Origin: Occallatibacter gabretensis
GTDB lineage: Bacteria > Acidobacteriota > Terriglobia > Terriglobales > Acidobacteriaceae
Reading direction: 5' to 3'
Length of the DNA: 64,000 nucleotides
NCBI RefSeq assembly: GCF_001449115.1
Contig: NZ_LAIJ01000009.1
Coordinates: 806,001 to 870,000, forward strand
Both the position numbers and the translations under genes were made by a program. Shown one piece after another: positions 9,660 to 17,348 of this stretch. The notes under the pieces were generated by a model, which made no database searches, had not been told where the DNA came from, and was given only the letters and a program-made list of their open reading frames with translations. Each line of letters opens with the position of its first letter. The stretch's first letter is position 1.

Positions 9660-11009
9660 ATGACCTCGCCCCAACCATCGGAAATTCCGGAAAGCGCGCG
9701 GATACCTTCTACCCTCCGCCATCCGCGCGCGCTCCACTTTTGGTTGGCCGTCGTCCTCACCGGCGTTGCCACAGGCATCGGAGCTGCTCTGCTCACCAAG
9801 CTCCTTGAGCTCGTGCAACACCTCGTATGGCGTGGCTCGCCAACAGACATTCTCAGCGCCGCTCAGCACGCCGGGCTGCCGCGGCATGTGCTCATCCTCC
9901 TCGGAGCGGCCCTGCTCATCGGCGCAGGCCAGTTGCTGCTCAACCGGCTTTCCAGCGGCAACGGCATCGACACCACCCAGGCGATATGGTTCAATGCTGG
10001 CCGTATGCCCACGCTGCGAACGCTAGGGAGCGCGGTGCTCTCGGTCCTCATCGTCGGCATGGGAGTCTCCCTCGGACGAGAAGGCGCTCCAAAGCAAGCC
10101 GGAGCCGTCTTCGCAAATCTCTTCTCGGATAAGGAACGGCTCTCCGACGAGCAGCGGCAGTTACTCGTCGCCTGCGGAGCCGGAGCCGGCATGGGAGCAG
10201 CCTACGGAGTTCCGCTCGGAGGAGCCCTCTTTGCCATCGAAGTCATGCGCGGCAAGCTTGCCCTTCGCTACGTGCTGCCCGCGCTCGTCACATCGCTCAT
10301 CGCCACGGCAGTCTCCTGGCTGTTCCTGCCGGATGCGCCAACCTACGTCATCCCTTCATTCACCGTGACCGCATCCGTCCTGGTATGGACCCTCGTTGCC
10401 GGTCCTCTTCTCGGCCTGGCCTCGGTCGGCTATGTCCGCATGATCACCTGGGCAGATCGCAACCGGCCACAGGGCTGGAGGCGTTTCACAGCCCCGCTGA
10501 TTGTCATGGGGCTTCTGGGATTTACCTCGTATTGGTTCCCACAGATTCTCGGAAACGGAAAAGACCTCTCGCAACTTCTCTTCAGCAGCCAGGTAGCACC
10601 CCTGCTGATGCTGGCGCTTCTCTTTCTCAAGCCAGCAGCAGTCGCACTCTGCATGCGCTCCGGCGCACCCGGCGGAATGTTCACGCCGTCCCTCACGGCA
10701 GGCGCATTACTTGGCGGCGTCCTGGGGATTGCATGGTCCGCCATCTGGCCCGGCACTCCGCCGGGACTCTTCGCCCTGCTCGGCGCCGGCGCAATGATCG
10801 CCGCAACCACGCAAGGGCCAATCTCGGCCATCGTGCTCCTGATCGAACTCACCGGCCAGGACCGTGCCTTCATTCTTCCCTTACTGCTGATCGTCTGCAG
10901 CGCCACGCTCATAGCCCGCACCATCGAGCCACGATCCATCTACGACGCCCGCCTGACCAACGAACAAATCGCCGAGCGCCAACGCCTCCGAGACCTGCCT
11001 TCCCAATGA
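9660..11009 (+). CDS. ClC-family chloride channel/transporter
   Basis: A 449-residue integral membrane protein of the voltage-gated chloride channel family. About ten or more hydrophobic segments are visible. The three anion-pore signatures are present in modified form: GNGID (for GSGIP), GREGAPKQAG (for GREGP, keeping the gating Glu) and GAPGGMFTPSLTAGA (GxFxP). There is no C-terminal CBS pair, so this is a short form. Whether it is a channel or an H+/Cl- antiporter is not decided by what I can see. It begins 34 bases after the aldehyde dehydrogenase stop and is followed by a REP-like hairpin. Confidence 0.92.
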   Translation: MTSPQPSEIPESARIPSTLRHPRALHFWLAVVLTGVATGIGAALLTKLLELVQHLVWRGSPTDILSAAQHAGLPRHVLILLGAALLIGAGQLLLNRLSSGNGIDTTQAIWFNAGRMPTLRTLGSAVLSVLIVGMGVSLGREGAPKQAGAVFANLFSDKERLSDEQRQLLVACGAGAGMGAAYGVPLGGALFAIEVMRGKLALRYVLPALVTSLIATAVSWLFLPDAPTYVIPSFTVTASVLVWTLVAGPLLGLASVGYVRMITWADRNRPQGWRRFTAPLIVMGLLGFTSYWFPQILGNGKDLSQLLFSSQVAPLLMLALLFLKPAAVALCMRSGAPGGMFTPSLTAGALLGGVLGIAWSAIWPGTPPGLFALLGAGAMIAATTQGPISAIVLLIELTGQDRAFILPLLLIVCSATLIARTIEPRSIYDARLTNEQIAERQRLRDLPSQ

Positions 11010-11020
11010 CATTTAGGTGC

Positions 11021-11066
11021 CCCACCCTCGCGGCGCAGTTGTTTTTGCCGTTAGGGTGGGAAAGCA
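11021..11066. repeat. REP-like hairpin repeat, copy 1
   Basis: An inverted repeat with outer arms CCCACCCT (11021-11028) and AGGGTGGG (11053-11060) and inner arms CGGC/GCCG around a T-rich loop. It is followed directly by AAAGCACTCC. The second copy near 48.6 kb ends with nearly the same string after its own hairpin. Position just after a stop codon fits an intergenic REP-type element; it may also stop transcription leaving the ClC gene. Confidence 0.5.
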
Positions 11067-11699
11067 CTCCCGCCCACACATTTCAGGCATGCGGCCAACT
11101 CGTCCCAACGGTTGAAATTGAGTCGGAGTGGACGTCGCGGCTCTGTGCCCAACTCATCGCGATAAAGCTGCATGAATGGGGCACAGATTTAGTTCTGGCG
11201 TCAGGAATAGATGGATGGCAGTATCCATGAATGGGCCACCTGCCGGAGTTTTTGTCGAGGGAGTTGAAGCCTTAGATTTAATTAAATATTTGAAAATAAA
11301 ATAATTAGCATTGATTTATGATGTTTACTGTTTCGACAATAGGTTTCCCAAAAGTGGTTACTTTCTATAAAAAAAGCAAATTCTTTCCTTTTTTCTGTCA
11401 CGGGAGGAAATGCGAAGGCCCGAATCCAGCTTGGATTCGGGCCTTTTTGCTGCTGATTATGAGTGTGGCATAAACGGTGGTTATTTTGTGCAAACTTTCT
11501 GAAAGCGGCATACGGTACGAAAGGACAATGGACGAAAGTAATGGGGCCACGGGACAAAAGGACAGCCTGCCGTGAATTTCAAATAAGATTTGCTTGGTAG
11601 GCTGCCGTTCGTGGATGACGCGGGCATTCCATATGTATTGGCAGGAAGTGCGATGAAGCTTTTAAGACCTGTGCCACCTGCCACCGTCTCATGGAACAA
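11067..11699. other. Gene-poor, partly AT-rich intergenic region
   Basis: No convincing protein-coding gene is seen between the ClC gene and the minus-strand barrel gene. The short open frames lack ribosome sites and protein-like composition. Bases 11270-11400 are strikingly AT-rich compared with the rest of the window. The only clear element is the hairpin terminator at 11415-11448. An untranslated small RNA ending at that terminator is possible. Confidence 0.5.
11415..11448 (+). terminator. Strong Rho-independent terminator without an obvious gene
   Basis: A perfect 13-bp stem (11415-11427 with 11433-11445) closes a five-base loop and runs into TTTTT on the plus strand. It lies about 400 bases after the ClC stop, inside an AT-rich stretch with no gene. 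It therefore ends either a long ClC 3' untranslated region or a small RNA. Confidence 0.75.
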
Positions 11700-12557
11700 T
11701 CAGCCTTTAGGTTTCTTTGGATAAAGCAACGCGATCTGAAGACGCATACCCCAGGAGGATGCCCCCGGAGGGTGCACCGCATTTCCGTAGAAGTTTGCCG
11801 AGAGATTCACAGGTTGAGGACCGAGACGCATCACGCGCCCGACGCCACCCCCGAAGGGTATTGTCCACCTGCCTCCCGGTGGCGTGTCGTCGCCATCAGC
11901 TGCATCGCCGCTCGCCTGATTGTGCCAGTTCGCCGTCATGAGCGGACCACTGTTGATGTTCCAACCCCTTTTCAGGTTGTAAGTGATGAAGTATTGGAGG
12001 AGCAGCTGGTTTACCGACGGGCGATGAGAAGAACCGACAACCGACCAGACGTTGTTGGTCAGGAACCCGAAGGTCCAATGGCCGGGTTGTACGAGAGCGA
12101 CCATGGATGGGCCGAAGCTCAATTTGCCTTGGCCAAGCACGGCACTTGTAGCTGTTGGAATTACGATCGCGGGGCCGACACCCCAGATCAATTTCCCCGG
12201 CTTCGCGGGCGAGAGGAAGAATGTTGGATTCATATCTCCGAACCCATATTGGCCGCCAGTGTTAGCAGTAGTGGTTGGTTGCCAGATAATGGGTTGAATG
12301 ATGCGTGAGATAAGCATCCAGTTTTCGCTGATGCGAGCTGGAATTACGGGCTGAATATTGAGTACATCCTGGGTTCGGTTGTAAGGTCCGACGGCAAAAT
12401 TCGAGTTGTTCTGGATGGGAACGCTGATCAAGCTGGCGACGGGGTTTTGAGTGGCCTTAGCCAGGTCATCAGCGCTCTGACCTGCCTGCGCGCTGACTGC
12501 TGCAACACCGATCATGCACGCCACGATAGGACAAAGAACGACCGAGTACCTTCTCAT
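11700..12557 (-). CDS. MetA/neuromedin-U-like outer-membrane protein
   Basis: A 285-residue exported protein with a signal peptide ending VSAQA and a body of predicted beta strands. It resembles the proteins annotated as neuromedin U, transporter or MetA-pathway barrel in many soil bacteria. Typical segments are NPVASLISVPIQNN near the start, YGFGDMNPTFFLSP in the middle and MRLQIALLYPK at the C terminus. Probably an outer-membrane barrel; the substrate is unknown. A GGAGG site lies 6 bases before the ATG. It follows the 40-residue membrane protein by 20 bases on the same strand, so the two form a small operon. Confidence 0.85.
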   Translation of the reverse strand: MRRYSVVLCPIVACMIGVAAVSAQAGQSADDLAKATQNPVASLISVPIQNNSNFAVGPYNRTQDVLNIQPVIPARISENWMLISRIIQPIIWQPTTTANTGGQYGFGDMNPTFFLSPAKPGKLIWGVGPAIVIPTATSAVLGQGKLSFGPSMVALVQPGHWTFGFLTNNVWSVVGSSHRPSVNQLLLQYFITYNLKRGWNINSGPLMTANWHNQASGDAADGDDTPPGGRWTIPFGGGVGRVMRLGPQPVNLSANFYGNAVHPPGASSWGMRLQIALLYPKKPKG

Positions 12558-12577
12558 ACGATCCTCCGATTCGTGAT

Positions 12578-12700
12578 CTATTGAACGAAAATGCAGTGGC
12601 CGATGATGCCGAAGCAGATGAAGATTCCGAAGATCAGCAATCCCAATCCCCAGCGGATAAACTTCACCCCAATCTGCACACCTGCATCTCCGCTGTTCAT
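12578..12700 (-). CDS. Small membrane protein (40 residues)
   Basis: A short reading frame with a very good ribosome site (AAAAGGAGG, 5 bases before the ATG) just upstream of the barrel gene. It encodes 40 residues with one hydrophobic helix, IRWGLGLLIFGIFICFGIIG, then GHCIFVQ and a stop. The GxFxxxFGxxGH pattern looks like the first helix of a longer four-helix membrane family, so it may be a truncated derivative or a genuine single-span partner of the barrel. Function unknown. Support comes from the ribosome site, the 20-base spacing to the next gene and the composition. Confidence 0.6.
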   Translation of the reverse strand: MNSGDAGVQIGVKFIRWGLGLLIFGIFICFGIIGHCIFVQ

Positions 12701-13226
12701 CAGTCCTCCTTTTGCACCGTCATGATTGTTCAAACAAACTTACGGGTGAAGCGACAGATCTCTCCTAGTTGGTTTTTTCGAAATCTCCGGGTTTCCAACT
12801 CTCAATTGATGGCGGCTTCGGTTGGACCGTATAGCCGAAGGATGGCGAAGAACCCTCTGCCCGGCAGTTCCATGAGGGATTGCAACTCAGATTGCAAATC
12901 TTAGCTACTGGCAGAAGTAACAGCAGCGAAGTGAAATGCTTTTGAAAAACGGCACGTAGGGAATTAAGCGGCTTCGATTGGAATATAGATAGAGGTACTG
13001 GCAAATCTTACAGTCTCTAAAGTAGCTGGCCTGCCCGATAATTCCGTTCTACCGGGCGTGAGAAGGTTCACGCCGGTCTGCTTCCCGTTTTTGAGATAGG
13101 CGTCTCTTGCGCAGAAAGCAAAGGGGGCTGGCCACGATGTGCTGCGTGCGCAGAGCCGCTGATGACCGGGGAAGCGTGCCGGCGTGGTTATGTGCCGTGG
13201 CCGGTTCGCATTACCTAGGAGTCAGG
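12701..13226. other. Non-coding stretch
   Basis: No gene is supported here. Short frames exist on both strands but lack ribosome sites and protein-like composition. The region separates the minus-strand barrel operon from the plus-strand remnants and probably holds the promoter of the former; I cannot point to specific boxes. Confidence 0.5.
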
Positions 13227-13403
13227 ATGAGAGCGTTCATTGTATGCCTGATGTGGATGGTTGCGGCTGGGCAGGCATACGGTCAGCAGACGGGATCTGA
13301 TTGGAACGCGCCGACTGCGGTGACTTCGCCCCATATTTTCCACGGACCCTGGTTCAACTCAACGATGCACCCGATGCCCGAATCTCGGATCATTCTCCTA
13401 TAA
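13227..13403 (+). CDS. Short secreted protein or truncated remnant
   Basis: A 58-residue frame with an AGGAG ribosome site and a clear signal peptide (IVCLMWMVAAGQAYG before QQ). Only about 39 mature residues follow, including SDWNAPTAVTSPHIFHGPW. The next reading frame continues in protein-like fashion for a further twenty or so codons (HSPITVDLPLDVPAQ) before its stop, which suggests a frameshifted or truncated gene. It is followed 76 bases later by another truncated secreted-protein start. Function not recognised. Confidence 0.4.
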   Translation: MRAFIVCLMWMVAAGQAYGQQTGSDWNAPTAVTSPHIFHGPWFNSTMHPMPESRIILL

Positions 13404-13479
13404 CGGTGGATCTGCCTCTGGACGTTCCGGCGCAATGACTTGTTTTAGTGGTCACAGAATCCAAAAGGAACGTGTGACA

Positions 13480-13629
13480 ATGAGTCCTTTCGTCCTGTCA
13501 TCACGCATTGTCTTTATAGGACTAAGTTGCCTTTCTCTGTCGGCCATATCTGCAGCTGGACAAGATTTGGAGCGAAGGGCATATTCAGCTTCACCCGTTG
13601 GGACCTCGTTTGCGGGGATAGGCAGGTGA
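13480..13629 (+). pseudogene. N-terminal fragment of a MetA/neuromedin-U-like outer-membrane protein
   Basis: The frame begins with an ATG behind AAAAGGAA and gives a signal peptide ending SAAGQ. It then has DLERRAYSASPVGTSFAGIG, a near copy of the conserved start of mature MetA/neuromedin-U-like barrel proteins (consensus like DLEPRAYSASPVGTNF). The family is normally 250-320 residues, but this frame stops after 49, and no continuation is seen in the other frames downstream. I read it as the stub of a barrel gene lost by deletion or insertion. Confidence 0.6.
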
Positions 13630-14026
13630 CCCACTCATCCCGATATATGGGGCTGTGCCCCGTGGCTGTTTTGAGGGACGGTACGGTACCCCTCCCCCAC
13701 CCTTGCTGCACCATTAACAGTGCAAAATCGCAGCTGGAAAGAAATCAAGATCCGTGACTGTGTGGAATAAGGTGCATTTAGGCGACAATAAAGTGCCATT
13801 AAGGCACCCTCGATTTTCAATATAAGCTATTTAATATGAATTATTTAACGAGGAAAAATCGAAAACGTAAACTCCTCGGTACAGAATATTTATTTCTGTA
13901 CTTCTGTACGCGGCAATACGTCGGCTTCAAGGATGACGTTTCCTGCCGAAGAGTGCCGATGTTCCCGCAATTTGCCCGCCTCAGCTTTGCCGTGCTTCAC
14001 TGGTTGCCGAAAGCGGACTGACCCTA
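13630..14026. other. Degenerate intergenic region before glpK
   Basis: No gene is supported. The stretch has a small GGTACGGTACC palindrome and a C-rich tract near 13690, small hairpins such as GTGCC-ATTAA-GGCAC near 13790, and an AT-rich section at 13800-13910. It looks like decayed DNA after the truncated barrel gene and must also contain the glpKD promoter, which I could not place. Confidence 0.4.
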
Positions 14027-15511
14027 ATGACCTTCATCCTGGCACTCGATCAGGGCACCACCAGCTCCCGCGCCATCGTTTTTAACCACGTCGGCGAAAT
14101 CGCCGCCGTTGCTCAGCGCGAGTTTCAGCAGTTCTACCCGCAACCGGGCTGGGTCGAGCATGACCCGGAAGAAATCCTCGCCAGCCAGTTCGCCTGCGCC
14201 AAAGAAGCACTGACGAAGGCCGGCATCAGTGCAAAAGATATTGCCGCCATCGGCATCACCAACCAGCGCGAAACCGCCATCGTCTGGGACCGCGCCACCG
14301 GCAAAGCGATTCATCCCGCCATCGTCTGGCAGGACCGCCGCACAGCTTCGCTGTGTAACTCTTTGGAGGAGAGTGGTGCTGGGGAAGAAGTCGCCAACCG
14401 AACCGGCCTCGTAATCGACTCGTATTTCTCCGGCACCAAGGTCAAGTGGATCCTGGACAACGTGCCTGGAGCCCGCGACCGCGCCAACCGCGGCGAGCTC
14501 GCCTTCGGCACCGTGGATACCTGGCTCATCTGGCACCTCACCGGCGGCAAGCGTCACGTAACCGACGTGACAAACGCCTCCCGCACGCTGCTCTATAACG
14601 TCGTCGAAGGCAAATGGGATTCAGAGCTGCTCAAGCTGCTCGATGTCCCCGAATCGCTCCTGCCGGAGGTCGTGTGGTCCAGCGAGCGCATCGCGGAAAC
14701 CACCGCCGACGGTCTCAGCGGCATTCCCATCGCAGGCATCGCCGGCGATCAGCAGGCCGCACTCTTCGGCCAGATGTGCTGGTCTCCTGGCGAAGCCAAG
14801 AACACCTACGGCACCGGCTGCTTCCTGCTTCAGAACATCGGCACAAAATTCGCCCGTTCCAAACACAAACTGGTCACAACCATCGCCGCCAGCCCGCGCA
14901 AGCGCCTGGAATACGCCCTGGAAGGCAGCATCTTCATCGGCGGCGCAGTGGTGCAGTGGCTGCGTGACAACCTCCGTCTCATCGGCTCATCCGCCGACGT
15001 GGAAGCTCTCGCCCGTGGCGTTCCTGATGCAGGCGGCGTAGTCTTCGTCCCCGCCTTCGTCGGCCTCGGCGCGCCATACTGGGACCCGCACGCAGGCGGC
15101 CTGCTCATCGGCCTGCGCCGCGATACCCGCACCGGCCACATCGCCCGCGCCGCGCTTGAAAGCATCGCCTTCCAGGTAGCCGACGTATTGGAAGCTGTAA
15201 AAAGCGAGACCTCCACGCCGCTAAGCGCGCTCCGTGTAGACGGCGGCGCAGCCGTCAATGATCTGCTGATGCAGTTCCAGGCTGATCTGCTCGGCGTTCC
15301 TGTCGTTCGCCCGCACGTAACCGAAACTACAGCCCTCGGCGCAGCGTATCTCGCAGGCCTGGCCGTAGGCTTTTGGGAAAGCCCCGAAGCTCTCCGCGCA
15401 GGCCAGCAAAACGACACGCACTTTGAGCCAAAGATGGACGCCGCTGACGCTTCCGCCCGCAGGGCACAATGGCACCGGGCAGTCGAGCGGTCCAGAAGCT
15501 GGACGGAGTAA
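14027..15511 (+). CDS. glpK: Glycerol kinase
   Basis: Glycerol kinase (494 residues, the usual length) converts glycerol and ATP to glycerol 3-phosphate in the cytoplasm. The FGGY-family signatures are clear: N-terminal phosphate loop [23 protein letters not shown], the WQDRR segment, [18 protein letters not shown] and the C-terminal adenosine-binding [20 protein letters not shown]. It is followed after 4 bases by glpD, making a two-gene glycerol utilisation operon. No glpF transporter is present in the window. Confidence 0.97.
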   Translation: MTFILALDQGTTSSRAIVFNHVGEIAAVAQREFQQFYPQPGWVEHDPEEILASQFACAKEALTKAGISAKDIAAIGITNQRETAIVWDRATGKAIHPAIVWQDRRTASLCNSLEESGAGEEVANRTGLVIDSYFSGTKVKWILDNVPGARDRANRGELAFGTVDTWLIWHLTGGKRHVTDVTNASRTLLYNVVEGKWDSELLKLLDVPESLLPEVVWSSERIAETTADGLSGIPIAGIAGDQQAALFGQMCWSPGEAKNTYGTGCFLLQNIGTKFARSKHKLVTTIAASPRKRLEYALEGSIFIGGAVVQWLRDNLRLIGSSADVEALARGVPDAGGVVFVPAFVGLGAPYWDPHAGGLLIGLRRDTRTGHIARAALESIAFQVADVLEAVKSETSTPLSALRVDGGAAVNDLLMQFQADLLGVPVVRPHVTETTALGAAYLAGLAVGFWESPEALRAGQQNDTHFEPKMDAADASARRAQWHRAVERSRSWTE

Positions 15512-15515
15512 GCGC

Positions 15516-17069
15516 ATGAAACGCGAGGAAATGCTCCAAAAATTACGCAGCACGAAGTGCTTCGACATCGCCATCATCGGCGGCGGAGCCACCGGCATGG
15601 GAGTAGCCGTCGATGCCGCCGCACGCGGCTTTTCCGTCGCGCTCGTTGAAGCGTATGACTTCGGCAAAGGCACCAGTAGTCGCTCCACCAAGCTCGTCCA
15701 CGGCGGCGTCCGTTATCTCGAACAGGGCAACGTGCCGCTGGTCATGTCCGCACTCAAGGAGCGCGGTTTGCTCCGCCGCAACGCGCCGCACCTCGTCCAC
15801 GATCTAGCCTTCGTTGTGCCCAACTATTCCTGGTGGGAAGCGCCGTTCTACGGCATCGGCCTCAAGCTCTATGACCTGCTCGCCGGCAAATACGGCTTCG
15901 GCGCATCCAAGCTCCTCTCGCGCGAAGAAACGCTGGAGCGGCTGCCAAACCTGGAATCGGAAGGCCTCACCGGCGGCGTTGTCTATTACGACGGCCAGTT
16001 CGACGACGCCCGGTTGCTCATCCATCTCGCCATGACAGCAGCCGAACACGGCGCAGCCCTCGTCAACTACTGCCCCGCCACCGGCTTCACGCGCGACTTC
16101 GAAGGCTTCGTCAGCGGCCTCACCGCCCGCGACGCCGAAACCGGCGAAGAGTTCACCATCCCCGCGCGCATAGTCGTCAATGCCACCGGCGTCTTCACGG
16201 ACACCGTCCGCCGCATGGCCGAACCCGACGCCGAAGATTTGCTCGTCACCAGCCAGGGAATTCATCTCGTCTTTGACCGCAGCTTCCTCAAAGCGGAGAG
16301 CGCACTCATGGTCCCCCGCACCAGCGATGGCCGCGTCCTCTTCGTCATCCCGTGGCACGGCCACGCCGTAGCCGGCACCACCGACACACCCGTCGAAAGT
16401 CCCTCTCTCGAACCACACGCACTCGAAGAAGAGATCGAATTCATTCTGGAGACCGCCGGGCGCTACCTCACCCGCCAGCCCACGCGCGCCGACGTCCTCA
16501 GCGTCTACGTCGGCCTGCGGCCACTGGTCAAGAGCGACGGCAAAACCTCCGCACTCTCCCGCGACCACCTCATCCACGTCGACCCCACCGGCCTGCTTAC
16601 CATCACCGGCGGCAAATGGACCACCTATCGCCATATGGCCGAGGACTGCGTAGACCACGCCATTACCCTCGGCCGGCTGGACGAGCATCCATGCCCCACG
16701 AAGGCTCTTCACATCCACGGCTACATGGAAAACGCAGAGTCCCTTGGTGATTTGCAGGTCTACGGCGCAGACGCCGCAGCCATTCAGGCGCTCGCGGCAA
16801 GCGATGCAACACTGGCCAGCCAGTTGCATCCCAGTCTTCCTGTGATCGGCGCAGAAATTGTCTGGGCCGCACGCGAAGAAATGGCACGCACCGTGGAAGA
16901 CTCACTCGCCCGCCGCACGCGAGCACTCTTCCTAAATTCGAAAGCAGCAATCGTGATGGCCCCTCGCGCAGCGGAATTACTGGCCCGCGAGCTGGGCCGC
17001 AATGAAGCATGGGCTCAGGAGCAGGCAGTTGTATTCTGCAAGCTGGCGGCTCAATATCAAGTCCAGTGA
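15516..17069 (+). CDS. glpD: Aerobic glycerol-3-phosphate dehydrogenase
   Basis: A 517-residue FAD-dependent dehydrogenase that oxidises glycerol 3-phosphate to dihydroxyacetone phosphate and passes electrons to quinone at the inner membrane. The FAD-binding GGGATGMGVAVDAAARG lies near the N terminus, followed by TSSRSTKLVHGGVRYLE and the later GLRPLVKSDGKTSALSRDH and TGGKWTTYRHMAED. The frame is open upstream into glpK, but the ATG at 15516, behind GGACGGAG, gives the family start. Glycerol 3-phosphate made by the preceding kinase is its substrate. Confidence 0.96.
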   Translation: MKREEMLQKLRSTKCFDIAIIGGGATGMGVAVDAAARGFSVALVEAYDFGKGTSSRSTKLVHGGVRYLEQGNVPLVMSALKERGLLRRNAPHLVHDLAFVVPNYSWWEAPFYGIGLKLYDLLAGKYGFGASKLLSREETLERLPNLESEGLTGGVVYYDGQFDDARLLIHLAMTAAEHGAALVNYCPATGFTRDFEGFVSGLTARDAETGEEFTIPARIVVNATGVFTDTVRRMAEPDAEDLLVTSQGIHLVFDRSFLKAESALMVPRTSDGRVLFVIPWHGHAVAGTTDTPVESPSLEPHALEEEIEFILETAGRYLTRQPTRADVLSVYVGLRPLVKSDGKTSALSRDHLIHVDPTGLLTITGGKWTTYRHMAEDCVDHAITLGRLDEHPCPTKALHIHGYMENAESLGDLQVYGADAAAIQALAASDATLASQLHPSLPVIGAEIVWAAREEMARTVEDSLARRTRALFLNSKAAIVMAPRAAELLARELGRNEAWAQEQAVVFCKLAAQYQVQ

Positions 17070-17087
17070 GAATCAGGAGACGAATCG

Positions 17088-17348
17088 ATGGCAACCCAAT
17101 GTACACACGTTGCGGATCATGTAAAGAAGGTCAAACCGAACACCAAGGGCTGCGAAGAATGCCTGAAGACCGGCGACACGTGGGTCCATCTCCGCATGTG
17201 CCTTGAGTGCGGGCACGTCGGCTGCTGCGACTCATCCAATGGCCGCCACGCGCGTGCGCACTTTCATGCCACGCAGCATCCCATCATCCAGTCCGCCGAA
17301 CGAGGCGAAGACTGGCGCTGGTGCTACATTGACGACACCTACATCTAG
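17088..17348 (+). CDS. UBP-type zinc finger domain protein
   Basis: An 86-residue protein made almost only of a ZnF-UBP fold. The zinc ligands are visible as CTHV, CEEC, CLECGHVGCCDSS, HARAHFHATQHP. Bacterial members are short stand-alone proteins of unknown function, common in Acidobacteria and Actinobacteria; ubiquitin itself is not expected here. It lies 18 bases after glpD and may be cotranscribed. Its TAG stop overlaps the TAG stop of the convergent gene within one CTAG. Confidence 0.88.
   Translation: MATQCTHVADHVKKVKPNTKGCEECLKTGDTWVHLRMCLECGHVGCCDSSNGRHARAHFHATQHPIIQSAERGEDWRWCYIDDTYI

Noticed and set aside
11411..11503. Thirty-codon frame starting near GGGAGGAAATG and running through the terminator hairpin
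   Set aside because: The ribosome site is too close to the ATG and the first codons are the terminator stem; the hairpin is the real signal.
12581..12904. 107-codon plus-strand frame
   Set aside because: Overlaps the well-supported 40-residue minus-strand gene and has no ribosome site or domain.
13836..14021. 61-codon frame before glpK
   Set aside because: AT-rich non-coding region, no ribosome site, odd composition.
15804..16829. 341-codon minus-strand frame
   Set aside because: Antisense of glpD; composition is a mirror of the real gene.
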